Source: UBA7445 sp042096455
GTDB lineage: Bacteria; Verrucomicrobiota; Verrucomicrobiia; Opitutales; Coraliomargaritaceae
DNA: 30,905 nt
Direction: 5' to 3'
NCBI GenBank assembly: GCA_042096455.1
Contig: JBELLU010000019.1
Coordinates: 1-30,905, forward strand
Made by a program: the position numbers and the translations under genes. Of the stretch, positions 8,213 through 15,945 are shown piece by piece. Under the pieces are notes generated by a model. That model saw nothing but the letters and a program-made list of their open reading frames with translations, had not been told where the DNA came from and did not search any database. Positions within the stretch are counted from its first letter, which is position 1. The number at the start of each line of letters is the position of its first letter.

Positions 8213-10705
8213 ATGCATCCAATGACAAAAGCCGCGCCCAGTTTCAGTCACCGTTTTTGTGTCGATCTCGCCGGTGGCCAGGTTTACCGGCAGGCTGAAA
8301 AACTCTATGAAGGCGACGCAGTGCGGGCATCGGAATGGGTGACTCCGGTGCTCACCGGAAAAGTGAAAGGCGCGGCGGGGTTGTATCAACCGCGCCTCAA
8401 CTTGCGCTCCACCGTCTTTGCGGAGAATGAATGCACTTGTCCGGTGGGCCGGAAGGGTCGGATCTGCGCGCACGCGATCGCCTTGTGTTTGCATTACGAG
8501 GCGCACCGGTGTGAGGCGGGTTTGACGGTGGAGGACCGTGGCAGTGTTGGGGTGGCGCCGATGCGGGAAGCGTCAAAGCCGAACCTACGGCGGCAGGCGG
8601 AGGCCTCCACTCAGGAGCGATGGTCGAGCAGTCCAAAGGATTACCCCGATGCGATGCCGGCGGGCGATCCCATGGCGGATTTCCCGGAAAGCAAGATCGT
8701 AGTGGATGGTTCGACGCAATACCTCGCCCTGCGTTTGCCTACCGGAGGGGATGATTCCATTCGGCCCCTGCGGGAGATTCTCAAGGCGGAGGGTTTTCAA
8801 CTCGAACCGAGAAACCGTCGCTGGTGGTTGCGCGATCGGCATAAGGTTTTGAACTTTCTCGCCTTACATTGGAGTGCCTTGCGTGAGCAATGGCGTGCCT
8901 GCTTCACTGATAATTTTGAAAGAAAACTGAAGGGCGTTGAGGTGGCGGGTCTGGAGGTGGAGGCTGCGGAGTCGGAGGGGAGCTTTCGCTTGGACTTGAG
9001 CTTGAGCCGTCAACAGGATCCCGAGGCGATCCGCCGCGCGATGGGCGGAGGAAAGCATTATCTTGAGAGTGAGAAGGGGACGATTACTTTGATTGATCGC
9101 GGGGCGGTGGAGCATTTGCACCGGATTGAGCGCGCGGTGAGCGGGCAGGCCGACCGGCACTTTACGCCGGGATTTTCCAAACAACTGGGCGCAGCGGAAT
9201 TGGCGGCAGTCGAGGGTATGCTCGAAGAACTGGCGCCGGGTTGGGAACCGCCGCAAGCTTGGCAATCCCGCAGTCGTGCCCTGCGCGACATTGGAGCGCT
9301 GGACCCGCCACCGGTCCCGCCGCATTTTGATTCGCTCCTGCGTCCGTATCAACGCATCGGGGTGGCTTGGCTCTGGCATCTTTACCGGCATCAATTGGGC
9401 GGTATTCTGGCAGATGAAATGGGTTTGGGAAAAACCCTGCAGGCGCTCGCGCTGGTAAGCTGTATCACGAAAACAAATACAGACTTGGAGCCGGCGCTCG
9501 TGGTTTGTCCGGCGAGTCTGGTGGAAAACTGGTGTCGTGAGGCGGCACGATTTTTGCCGGACCTGCGGGTTTTGAAGCATCATGGTCCGGCGCGGGCGAA
9601 GGAAGCGGTGGCGATGGAGGACGTTGATTTGGTGGTGACCTCTTATGGAACCCTGCGGCAGGACGGGGAATTGATGGGGGCGCTCGATTGGTCCGTCGTG
9701 ATTGGAGACGAGGCCCAGCACATCAAGAACCGGCGCAGTCAAAATGCCCGGATCCTGACCCGCCTCCACAATGGCGGTCGTTTTCTCCTGACGGGCACCC
9801 CGGTGGAAAACTCCCTGGACGATCTCTACTCACTCTTTGAATTTTTGATGCCCGGTTATCTGACGGCGCCCAGCGGGAAGTTGTCGGGAGCAGATCGTGC
9901 CTGGCACAGTGAGGGGCAAAGTCGCCGTGCGGCTGCCTATATTTTGCGGCGTACAAAAAAAGAGGTCGCTCCGGAGTTGCCGGAAAAGATTGAGAAGACG
10001 TTCTATTGCGAGCTTGGCAGTAAACAGCAGCGCTTTTATCAGGAGACACTCGAGAAAACCCGGCGCGAAATTTTCGAAATGGAAATGGCGGGCGCGGCGG
10101 CGGGACGGGTTCGCTTTGCGGCTTTTACGGAGTTGTTGCGCCTGCGGCAGGTATGCGTCGATCCCCGTATTTTGGATGCGGAATTTGCAGCGGAGGAATC
10201 TGCGAAATTGAAGGCTTTTGATGAAGTCCTGGCGGAGTGTTTGGACAATGGCGGACGGATGCTGGTGTTTTCAAGTTTTGTGACGGCGCTCAAGTTGTTG
10301 GCTGAGCACTTGGAATCATCGGGTCACCGTTATGCTTATCTCGATGGGCAAACCAGGAACCGTCTGGCGGTCTGTGACGAATTCAATCACGACCCTGAGA
10401 TCCCGGTATTTCTGATTTCCCTCAAAGCGGGCGGAACCGGTTTGAATTTAACGGGTGCCGACACGGTCTTGCACTACGACCCCTGGTGGAATCCCGCGGC
10501 GGAGGCTCAGGCAACGGACCGGGCGCACCGCATCGGTCAGGAACGGGTCGTTACGAGCGTGAAACTCATCGCCACCAATACGGTGGAGGAAAAAGTGCTG
10601 GAGTTACAAAAGCGCAAGGCGGAACTCTTGGCGGAGCTTTTTGAGGAATCGGCAGCCGCCAACGCGAAGGTCAGTATTGAGGATATCAAGGGTCTCTTGA
10701 GCTAG
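8213..10705 (+). CDS. SNF2-family helicase with N-terminal SWIM zinc finger
   Basis: About 830 residues if started at the ATG at 8213 (a second ATG lies at 8222). The frame is open upstream, but that part runs into the rpsA terminator. Near the N-terminus a SWIM finger shows C74-x-C76 ... C85-x-H87 (CTCPVGRKGRICAH). The C-terminal half is a complete SNF2 motor: DEMGLGKT near residue 400, GDEAQHIKN near 499, LLTGTPVENSLDDLYSLFEF, SLKAGGTGLNLTGADTVLHY and ATDRAHRIGQ. These proteins translocate on double-stranded DNA and displace bound proteins such as RNA polymerase; the SWIM finger probably binds DNA or protein. The exact role in this family is not established. It stands alone downstream of the rpsA terminator. 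Confidence 0.9.
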   Translation: MHPMTKAAPSFSHRFCVDLAGGQVYRQAEKLYEGDAVRASEWVTPVLTGKVKGAAGLYQPRLNLRSTVFAENECTCPVGRKGRICAHAIALCLHYEAHRCEAGLTVEDRGSVGVAPMREASKPNLRRQAEASTQERWSSSPKDYPDAMPAGDPMADFPESKIVVDGSTQYLALRLPTGGDDSIRPLREILKAEGFQLEPRNRRWWLRDRHKVLNFLALHWSALREQWRACFTDNFERKLKGVEVAGLEVEAAESEGSFRLDLSLSRQQDPEAIRRAMGGGKHYLESEKGTITLIDRGAVEHLHRIERAVSGQADRHFTPGFSKQLGAAELAAVEGMLEELAPGWEPPQAWQSRSRALRDIGALDPPPVPPHFDSLLRPYQRIGVAWLWHLYRHQLGGILADEMGLGKTLQALALVSCITKTNTDLEPALVVCPASLVENWCREAARFLPDLRVLKHHGPARAKEAVAMEDVDLVVTSYGTLRQDGELMGALDWSVVIGDEAQHIKNRRSQNARILTRLHNGGRFLLTGTPVENSLDDLYSLFEFLMPGYLTAPSGKLSGADRAWHSEGQSRRAAAYILRRTKKEVAPELPEKIEKTFYCELGSKQQRFYQETLEKTRREIFEMEMAGAAAGRVRFAAFTELLRLRQVCVDPRILDAEFAAEESAKLKAFDEVLAECLDNGGRMLVFSSFVTALKLLAEHLESSGHRYAYLDGQTRNRLAVCDEFNHDPEIPVFLISLKAGGTGLNLTGADTVLHYDPWWNPAAEAQATDRAHRIGQERVVTSVKLIATNTVEEKVLELQKRKAELLAELFEESAAANAKVSIEDIKGLLS

Positions 10706-10776
10706 GGCCTTGCCGCGCCGATGCAGGGATGGGTCTTGCTTCCTTTGAATCCGTCCTTTTGCTTGTGAATAGAAGC

Positions 10777-11721
10777 ATGGCAGATTCATGGGAAATTTTG
10801 AAATTGTTGGCGGACCAAACCCGGGTCCGCTTGCTGACGTTGCTTGCCCGGGAGGAACTCGCGGTGGCGGAATTGCAGGAAATCATGAACATGGGTCAGT
10901 CGAGAATTTCATCACACCTCGGGCTTTTGCGGCAGGGTGAGTTGTTGCAGGATCGGCGGGAGGGTAAAAAAACCTTCTACGCATGGAACAAGGGTTTTGA
11001 GTCGGAAGGTCGCGCTTTGATTGCGGCGGCATGTGATGCGGTTGCGAACACTCCGCAGATCGTTGAGGATGCCGCGAACCTGAAACGTGTCCTTGAAAAA
11101 CGAAAACGTAAGGCGGAGGAATATTTCAATTCGGTGGCGGGTCGTCTCGGGAAGCATTATTGCCCGGGCCGCAATTGGGAGGGCATTGGGCACTTGCTCC
11201 TTCAATTGACACCGCCGCTCACGATTGCCGATTTGGGGGCGGGTGAGGGCTTGATTTCGCAACTGCTGGCGCGACGGGCGAAACAGGTTATCTGTGTGGA
11301 TAATTCCCTGAAGATGGTTGAGTTCGGTACCGCGCTCGCAAAGAAAAACGAATTTACGAATCTCGAATATAAGCTGGGCGATATTGAGTCGGTGCCTTTA
11401 AAAGACGGCTCGGTTGATTTGGCGCTTTTGAGCCAGGCCTTGCACCATGCACCACATCCCCAGCAAGCGGTGGCGGAGGCTTTCCGGATTTTAAAGCCCG
11501 GCGGTCAACTTGTGGTGATTGATTTGCTGGAGCATCAGTTCGAGAAGGCGCGGGAACTGTATGCGGATGAATGGTTGGGCTTCTCTGAAAACAAGCTTTA
11601 CCAATATCTCAAGGAGGCGGGTTTTAAAGGTATCGAGGTCAACGTAGTGGCGCGTGAAAGCGAGCCGCCCCACTTTGAGACGGTGGTGGCCAGTGGTTTT
11701 AAACACAAATCAGGGGCCTGA
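10777..11721 (+). CDS. ArsR-type regulator fused to a SAM-dependent methyltransferase
   Basis: 314 residues from the ATG at 10777 (MADSWEILKLLADQTRVRLL). Residues about 5-90 form an ArsR-like winged helix (VAELQEIMNMGQSRISSHLG is the recognition region). Residues from about 140 form a class I methyltransferase domain: IADLGAGEGLISQLLA is the SAM-binding motif I, followed by VICVDNS, LGDIESVPLKDGSVDLALLS and HHAPHPQQAVAEAFRILKPGG. No cysteine pair typical of arsenic-sensing ArsR is visible in the helix. Such fusions are widespread; some sit beside methionine or SAM-cycle genes, but no such gene is present here. It may be a regulator that senses SAM or a methylated product, or an enzyme that controls itself. 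The next gene, 11 bases on, is another methyltransferase. Confidence 0.85.
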   Translation: MADSWEILKLLADQTRVRLLTLLAREELAVAELQEIMNMGQSRISSHLGLLRQGELLQDRREGKKTFYAWNKGFESEGRALIAAACDAVANTPQIVEDAANLKRVLEKRKRKAEEYFNSVAGRLGKHYCPGRNWEGIGHLLLQLTPPLTIADLGAGEGLISQLLARRAKQVICVDNSLKMVEFGTALAKKNEFTNLEYKLGDIESVPLKDGSVDLALLSQALHHAPHPQQAVAEAFRILKPGGQLVVIDLLEHQFEKARELYADEWLGFSENKLYQYLKEAGFKGIEVNVVARESEPPHFETVVASGFKHKSGA

Positions 11722-11732
11722 CGGGGGAGCGT

Positions 11733-12476
11733 ATGGAGGCGAATGAAAAGGCGGTGCACGCCTATTTTGATTCTGATGAAGTGGTCGAGCAATACGCTGC
11801 GGCTGCCGGTCGGGTCGGGCTTTGGGAGTCGGAGGAAAAAATTTTCAAGCGTTTGTTTAAGCCGGAGGAGACCTTGCTGGAGTTGGGATGTGGCGCGGGG
11901 CGCATCGCCTTCGGTTTACATGAGTTGGGATATCGGAATTTGATGGCGGTGGATTTCGCGCGCGGGATGGTGCGTCGTGCGCGTCACATGGCGGAGGTGT
12001 TGGAATATTCCATTCCTTTTCGGGTTGGGGATGCCACCCAACTGGAGTTTGAGGATGCGGTGTTTGACGGCGCGATTTTTGGTTTTAACGGCTTGATGCA
12101 GATTCCGGAAGCGGCGCGACGGGAAGCGGCACTGCGGGAAATTTTCCGCGTCTTGCGACCGGGGGCATGGTTTGTTTTCACCAGCCATGACCGGGAGCGC
12201 AGCCCGGATCAGGCATTCTGGGAAGCGGAAGAAAAACGCTGGGCGAGTGGTGAACAGGCTGCGGGCTTGCATGAATTCGGTGATCGTTTGGAAGCAGGAG
12301 CGACCGGGGTACATTTTATGCATGTGCCAACGGTTGGCGAGATGGAGGCGCTCATTACGAAGGTGGGTTTTCGCATCGAGGCGCACCTCATGCGGTCTGA
12401 ATTGGCGATGGAGTCGGCTCGCGTGCGGGAATTTTCAGACGATTGCCGGTTTTGGGTAGTGCAGCGTCCGGGCTGA
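11733..12476 (+). CDS. Class I SAM-dependent methyltransferase
   Basis: 247 residues. Motif I is LLELGCGAGRIAFGL (about residues 46-60), followed by MAVDFARGMV, VGDATQLEFEDAVFDGAIFG and a post-motif REIFRVLRPGAWFVFTSHDR. The C-terminal part (EMEALITKVGFRIEAHLMRS) is the usual cap. This is a general small-molecule methyltransferase fold of the Methyltransf_11/25 type; the substrate cannot be inferred. It follows the ArsR-methyltransferase gene by 11 bases and is probably co-transcribed, which suggests the fusion regulator controls it or that both act on the same pathway. It converges on radC with only 7 bases between the stops. Confidence 0.85.
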   Translation: MEANEKAVHAYFDSDEVVEQYAAAAGRVGLWESEEKIFKRLFKPEETLLELGCGAGRIAFGLHELGYRNLMAVDFARGMVRRARHMAEVLEYSIPFRVGDATQLEFEDAVFDGAIFGFNGLMQIPEAARREAALREIFRVLRPGAWFVFTSHDRERSPDQAFWEAEEKRWASGEQAAGLHEFGDRLEAGATGVHFMHVPTVGEMEALITKVGFRIEAHLMRSELAMESARVREFSDDCRFWVVQRPG

Positions 12477-12483
12477 TTCGAGC

Positions 12484-13206
12484 TTAGATAAGGCCGGCAT
12501 CATCGAAGCTGTAATAACCCAGTTGCATGGGGTCGATCTCACGTCGACCGAGAATGACGTGGTCGAGGAAATCGATTTGTAGGGTTTGGGCGGCTTGTCG
12601 CAACTGCCGGGTAATTTGAATATCGGCCTTGCTTGGGGTTGGGTCGCCGCTCGGGTGGTTGTGCGCCGCAATGATGGCAGTGGCATTGCATTTGATGGCT
12701 TCCCGGAAAACCTCGCGTGGATGAACCAGGCTGCTGGTCGCAGTGCCGGAGGTGACCGCTTGATCGCTGATGAGTCGATTCTTGCGGTCGAGGCATAAAA
12801 CCCAGAACTTCTCAACGTCGAGCCCCGCAATGCGGGTGCGGAAAAATTGGGCGACTCTTTCAGGGCTATCAAAGGCCTCATTAATGGTAGCTTCGTCCCA
12901 TGCGCGAATGAGCCGCTTGGTTAGCTCCATGATCGTCAAAAGTTGGGCGGCCTTCACCCCTCCAATGCCACGTATTTTAAGAAAATCCTGCCGCGTCCAA
13001 TGTAGCAATTTGTCCAGCGATCCGGCTTTATCCAGAATGTTTCCACAGAGACTGAGAATATCAATCCCCTGAGGACCGCTGCGCAGTAAAATCGCCAGCA
13101 ATTCGGTATCGCTCAAGGCATCCGCGCCCAGTGATTCAAGTCGCTCTTGAGGGCGCTCGCTGGCTACCATGTCTTTCATTCGTCTCGGTGGATAAGCACT
13201 TTCCAT
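12484..13206 (-). CDS. radC: RadC/JAB-domain protein
   Basis: 240 residues with a full RadC layout: an N-terminal UPF0758 region (ERPQERLESLGADALSDTEL), a helix-hairpin-helix (IRGIGGVKAAQL, 78-89) and a C-terminal MPN/JAB domain with the metal motif HNHPSGDP (H182, H184, D188). The protein is widespread and often called a DNA repair protein, but its biochemical role is unsettled; the JAB fold suggests a metallohydrolase. Normal family length. It is divergent from rlmN. Confidence 0.92.
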   Translation of the reverse strand: MESAYPPRRMKDMVASERPQERLESLGADALSDTELLAILLRSGPQGIDILSLCGNILDKAGSLDKLLHWTRQDFLKIRGIGGVKAAQLLTIMELTKRLIRAWDEATINEAFDSPERVAQFFRTRIAGLDVEKFWVLCLDRKNRLISDQAVTSGTATSSLVHPREVFREAIKCNATAIIAAHNHPSGDPTPSKADIQITRQLRQAAQTLQIDFLDHVILGRREIDPMQLGYYSFDDAGLI

Positions 13207-13320
13207 CTTTATATTTATGGGTCAAAAGCCCAATAATGTCAAAATATTATAAATACGGATTCTACGTCCGTAAAAAATTTTGCAAGCGGTTCAATTCAAG
13301 CAAGTTTTCTGGTTGAGGCA

Positions 13321-14502
13321 GTGCCGGAATATGAACATCTCATAGGGGTGCGGCTATCACCTGAAAAACCAAGTCTCTTTGGAGAAACGCTTGAAACCCT
13401 TACGGAAATCCTGAAGGAAGCCGGTCATCCCGCCTTTCGGGCACGGCAAATCATGGATTGGCTCTACAAAAAACGGGTGCAGGCGCTGGACGAAATGACC
13501 AATCTCCCCAAAAGCCTGCGCCAATGGCTGGATGCCAATTACTGTATTTATCCGGTGCGCCCGGTGCTGGATAAACGCTCCAATGACGTCACTCAAAAAT
13601 TGCTGATGGAGTTGGAAGATCGCTCATTGATTGAAACGGTACTGATTCGCGCGCCCCAGGAAGGGGTCGGGGTCGATCAGTCGCGCAAGACGGTGTGCGT
13701 CTCGATTCAGGTCGGCTGCGCCTATGGGTGTCGTTTTTGTGCATCCGGTCTTGCCGGGTTCAAGCGCAATCTCCTCGCCTCGGAAGTCGTGGCGCAGTTG
13801 ATGCATATCTGCCGAATGGAGGATGCCCATACCGCGCGTGCCGAAGCATCCATCGCGTCCTTCGATAATATCGTCTTCATGGGAATGGGGGAACCGCTCG
13901 CAAATTATGACGCGCTGGTGCGCACGATCAAAATTCTGAACGCGGACTGGGGGCTGCATTTTGGGGCGCGTCGCATTACGGTTTCCACCTCGGGCCTGGC
14001 GCCGCAAATATTGAAACTGGCAGAGGAAGGTGTGGCGGTGCGGCTTGCGATCTCCCTCCACGGTGCGACCAACGCGGTGCGAGATCAGATCATGCCGATC
14101 AACAAAAAATACCCGCTCGAGGTTTTGCTTCCCGCCGCAAAGGCTTTTCAGGAAAAGCACGGGCGTATGCTAACGCTCGAGTTTATTCTGATTGAGGGGA
14201 TCAATGACAGTCTCGAGCAGGCGCGGGAGCTCGCCAAAATTGCATACGATCTCCACGCCCATGTGAACTGCATTCCTTACAACAAAGTGGAAGGGCTCGA
14301 ATGGAAACGCCCCAGTATCGGGCGTCAGGATGCCTTTGTGAAAGTGCTGCGCGAGGCGGGAGTTTCGGTCACAATCCGCCGCGAGAAAGGCCATGATATC
14401 AACGCCGCCTGCGGGCAGTTGCGGCTCAAGACTGAAAAAGCCATGGCGGAGTCCGAGCCCCGTCCCGGTAATCCCTTCGGCGAAAAACCCGAGGTCGCCT
14501 AG
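13321..14502 (+). CDS. rlmN: 23S rRNA (A2503-C2) / tRNA (A37-C2) methyltransferase RlmN
   Basis: 393 residues with a GTG start at 13321; no nearer in-frame ATG keeps the conserved N-terminus LFGETLETLTEILKEAG and PAFRARQIMDWLYKK. The radical-SAM cluster cysteines are C133, C137 and C140 (GCAYGCRFCASG). The methyl-carrying cysteine is probably C364 (INAACGQLRLK). FMGMGEPLANYD is the characteristic SAM-binding region. The enzyme methylates A2503 of 23S rRNA and A37 of some tRNAs. The tail after about 375 is poorly conserved. A small hairpin (13254-13272) lies in its 114-base upstream region. Confidence 0.95.
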   Translation: MPEYEHLIGVRLSPEKPSLFGETLETLTEILKEAGHPAFRARQIMDWLYKKRVQALDEMTNLPKSLRQWLDANYCIYPVRPVLDKRSNDVTQKLLMELEDRSLIETVLIRAPQEGVGVDQSRKTVCVSIQVGCAYGCRFCASGLAGFKRNLLASEVVAQLMHICRMEDAHTARAEASIASFDNIVFMGMGEPLANYDALVRTIKILNADWGLHFGARRITVSTSGLAPQILKLAEEGVAVRLAISLHGATNAVRDQIMPINKKYPLEVLLPAAKAFQEKHGRMLTLEFILIEGINDSLEQARELAKIAYDLHAHVNCIPYNKVEGLEWKRPSIGRQDAFVKVLREAGVSVTIRREKGHDINAACGQLRLKTEKAMAESEPRPGNPFGEKPEVA

Positions 14503-14514
14503 CGCTCGATATCG

Positions 14515-14634
14515 GGTATGAAAGTGGGCTGGAGGTATGAAGGTGGTTTTAGGTATGAAGGTAGGAAAGTGGGAAGGTGGGAAAGTTAGGGAACGTCGAA
14601 CATTGAACGTTGAAGGGGTTGTTCGTTGAACGTT
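14515..14634. repeat. Short degenerate repeats in the rlmN-vapC intergenic region
   Basis: The 422-base region 14503-14924 has no supportable gene. Its first part repeats GGTATGAA(A/G)GT at 14515-14525, 14534-14544 and 14552-14562 (period 18-19), then turns into GGGAAGGTGGGAAAG-like purine runs. After that come two copies of TTGAACGTT (14603-14611, 14626-14634) with related GAACGTCGAACATT sequence. This looks like simple noncoding spacer repeats; no function is evident. Confidence 0.6.
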
Positions 14635-14678
14635 GTTGGTTCTTAATTGGGATTACTCTTACTCATGATCTTAATATC

Positions 14679-14740
14679 GTGGAAGCGGCAATCCTGCCGC
14701 TTTGCGTGTTGCTGGAGAGCGACAAGCGTGCCGCTTCTAC
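14679..14740. repeat. REP-like palindromic element
   Basis: GTGGAAGCGGCA (14679-14690) is matched by TGCCGCTTCTAC (14729-14740), an inverted repeat with one mismatch over 12 bases. Inside it, the left arm also pairs with an immediate copy TGCCGCT (14695-14701) across ATCC, so alternative hairpins are possible. Such GC-rich palindromic units between genes are typical of dispersed extragenic repeats, but a single copy is seen in this window. Confidence 0.55.
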
Positions 14741-14830
14741 TACAAGTAATTGGATGAGTGCTAATGAGCGACTATGAGCGGTTTGCGGCTGCGCCGGACT
14801 CAGGGCAGCATGCGGGCTATCCACATTCGT

Positions 14831-14884
14831 AAAATCCGCGTAATTGGTAGTTTCTTTTTTAGAACTACGGATCGCGCGGATTTT
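14831..14884. repeat. Nested symmetric palindrome, possible bidirectional terminator
   Basis: AAAATCCGCG (14831-14840) pairs perfectly with CGCGGATTTT (14875-14884). Six bases further in on each side, GTAGTT (14847-14852) pairs with AACTAC (14863-14868). The outer arms end in T runs on both strands (five on plus, four on minus). It lies about 40 bases after the stop of the minus-strand vapC gene and could terminate it, or be a dispersed repeat. Confidence 0.5.
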
Positions 14885-14924
14885 TGGAGTTCGCTGTTGG
14901 ATGTTCGCGGTTCTTCGTCTGCTT

Positions 14925-15299
14925 CTAGCTTTTTTTGTATGGCGCAAAGGCAGTATCGATCATCGGGAAGTGCTTAATGTTGAGCGTTGCTAATTTCATT
15001 CCCTGCGACATGGCGGTAGCAGCAATGATGCAATCTGCCAGTCCACTCGAGTGAGACTTCCCGTATTCTCTTTTTAGAAGACCTGCTTTGATCGCGATGT
15101 CTCCAGTGATAGAGAAAACCCGGAGTTCGGAAACGAAAAGGTCTAGTAGCTCTCTTTCTTTTTTATTCCGAATGCCCTGATAGAGCTCCGCAATTGTCAT
15201 CGAGCATACCGAGACCACATCAATATTCTTTTCAATAAAATCTACTGCGAGGGGATTACCTTTTAGGTAATCGATCAACACATCGGTATCGACTAACAT
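14925..15299 (-). CDS. PIN-domain toxin (VapC-like), module 3
   Basis: 124 residues, a typical VapC. D4 (LVDTDVLIDYLKG), E38 (TIAELYQGI) and D89 (SSGLADCIIAATA) are the expected catalytic acids; the fourth position is N107 in ATLNIKHF, a frequent variant. The start at 15299 is 2 bases after the antitoxin stop, so the genes are coupled. Base composition is more AT-rich than neighbouring genes, which suggests recent acquisition. The family cleaves RNA; the target is unknown. Confidence 0.88.
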   Translation of the reverse strand: MLVDTDVLIDYLKGNPLAVDFIEKNIDVVSVCSMTIAELYQGIRNKKERELLDLFVSELRVFSITGDIAIKAGLLKREYGKSHSSGLADCIIAATAMSQGMKLATLNIKHFPMIDTAFAPYKKS

Positions 15300-15301
15300 G
15301 A

Positions 15302-15532
15302 CTAAAACCTGTCGAAGTCAGACCTAAGCTCTTCAAGTGAAATAGCTTCGCGGTCCTGCCAGATGCCTTGTGCCTCTCTTATTCTCTCAAGTTTATCTTT
15401 GGGGTTCGATCTCACCAGAAACTCGTCGATCGCCTGACGTATCAGTTCGCTTTGTTTCTTTTGCAGAGAGCTTGCGAGACTGCTGATTCCTGCATGCTCT
15501 TCCTCAGTTAAATATATCTGAGTGCGTATCAT
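15302..15532 (-). CDS. Ribbon-helix-helix antitoxin, module 3
   Basis: 76 residues from the ATG at 15532 (MIRTQIYLTEEEH). The N-terminal strand RTQIYLTEEEHAGISSLA and helix KKQSELIRQAIDEFL make a CopG/Arc-type ribbon-helix-helix DNA-binding domain. The C-terminal part (REAQGIWQDREAISLEELRS) should bind the PIN toxin. An in-frame TTG at 15541 would add three residues but falls inside the probable -10 element, so the ATG is preferred. It is the first gene of a two-gene module with the downstream PIN toxin. Confidence 0.85.
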   Translation of the reverse strand: MIRTQIYLTEEEHAGISSLASSLQKKQSELIRQAIDEFLVRSNPKDKLERIREAQGIWQDREAISLEELRSDFDRF

Positions 15533-15567
15533 ACACCGCAATGTATATTATGCTGTTCGGTAGTCAA
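15531..15567 (-). promoter_or_regulatory. Promoter/operator of TA module 3
   Basis: On the minus strand TTGACT (15567-15562) and TACATT (15545-15540) are separated by 16 bases, placing transcription start near 15533, next to the ATG at 15532. The inverted repeat ATACA-6-TGTAT (15531-15546) covers the -10 element and start codon and is a likely operator for the ribbon-helix-helix antitoxin. A leaderless transcript is implied. Confidence 0.5.
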
Positions 15568-15595
15568 GATTCTCTTTTTATAAGGTAGAGAGGCG

Positions 15596-15725
15596 CCGGC
15601 GCCGAGGCGCAGCTCAGGTAGTCTTATAACAAAGTTATCGAATGCTGCATTTTATCTACGAGCAGAAAAAGGGATTGTTTGCCCGGCTTGGGGTCCTCCG
15701 GCGCCGTGGCGTAGCTGCAGGGTAG
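15596..15725. repeat. Two imperfect copies of a GC-rich 26-28-base motif
   Basis: Copy 1 (15596-15621) and copy 2 (15698-15725) share CCGGCGCCG-n-GGCG-n-AGCT, then CAGG and TAG, differing by two substitutions and two single-base insertions. They lie 102 bases apart between TA module 3 and the tRNA terminator. The core resembles a tRNA D-arm (AGCT..CAG.GGTAG), so they could be decayed tRNA fragments, but no complete cloverleaf can be folded. The rest of 15568-15760 contains nothing recognisable. Confidence 0.45.
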
Positions 15726-15762
15726 CAGCTTGCGGTTTTAACTCCTGATTGCACCGGGCATG

Positions 15763-15790
15763 AAAAACCCCCGACCGGAGTCGGGGGTTT
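15763..15790 (-). terminator. Intrinsic terminator of the tRNA-Met gene
   Basis: AAACCCCCGAC (15765-15775) pairs with GTCGGGGGTTT (15780-15790) around CGGA. On the minus strand the 11-base stem is followed by a run of T, immediately after the tRNA 3' end at 15794. Confidence 0.92.
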
Positions 15791-15793
15791 AAA

Positions 15794-15870
<77 letters not shown>

Positions 15871-15945
15871 GTAAAGTCTCACGGTAAGAGGAAGAATTAA
15901 GCACCTGTGGGCCGTGCTGTAAAGCCTTTATTCTGTGTTGCGGGG

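Noticed and set aside
13254..13272. Hairpin TACGGA-7-TCCGTA upstream of rlmN as a terminator
   Set aside because: Short 6-bp stem followed by A residues rather than a T run on the plus strand; perhaps a leader hairpin but not supportable as a terminator.
14515..14634. CRISPR-like array
   Set aside because: Repeats are only 9-11 bases, degenerate and unevenly spaced, with no unique spacers and no cas genes nearby.
15698..15760. A second tRNA gene beside tRNA-Met
   Set aside because: A D-arm-like piece is present, but anticodon and T stems do not pair and no acceptor stem can be formed.
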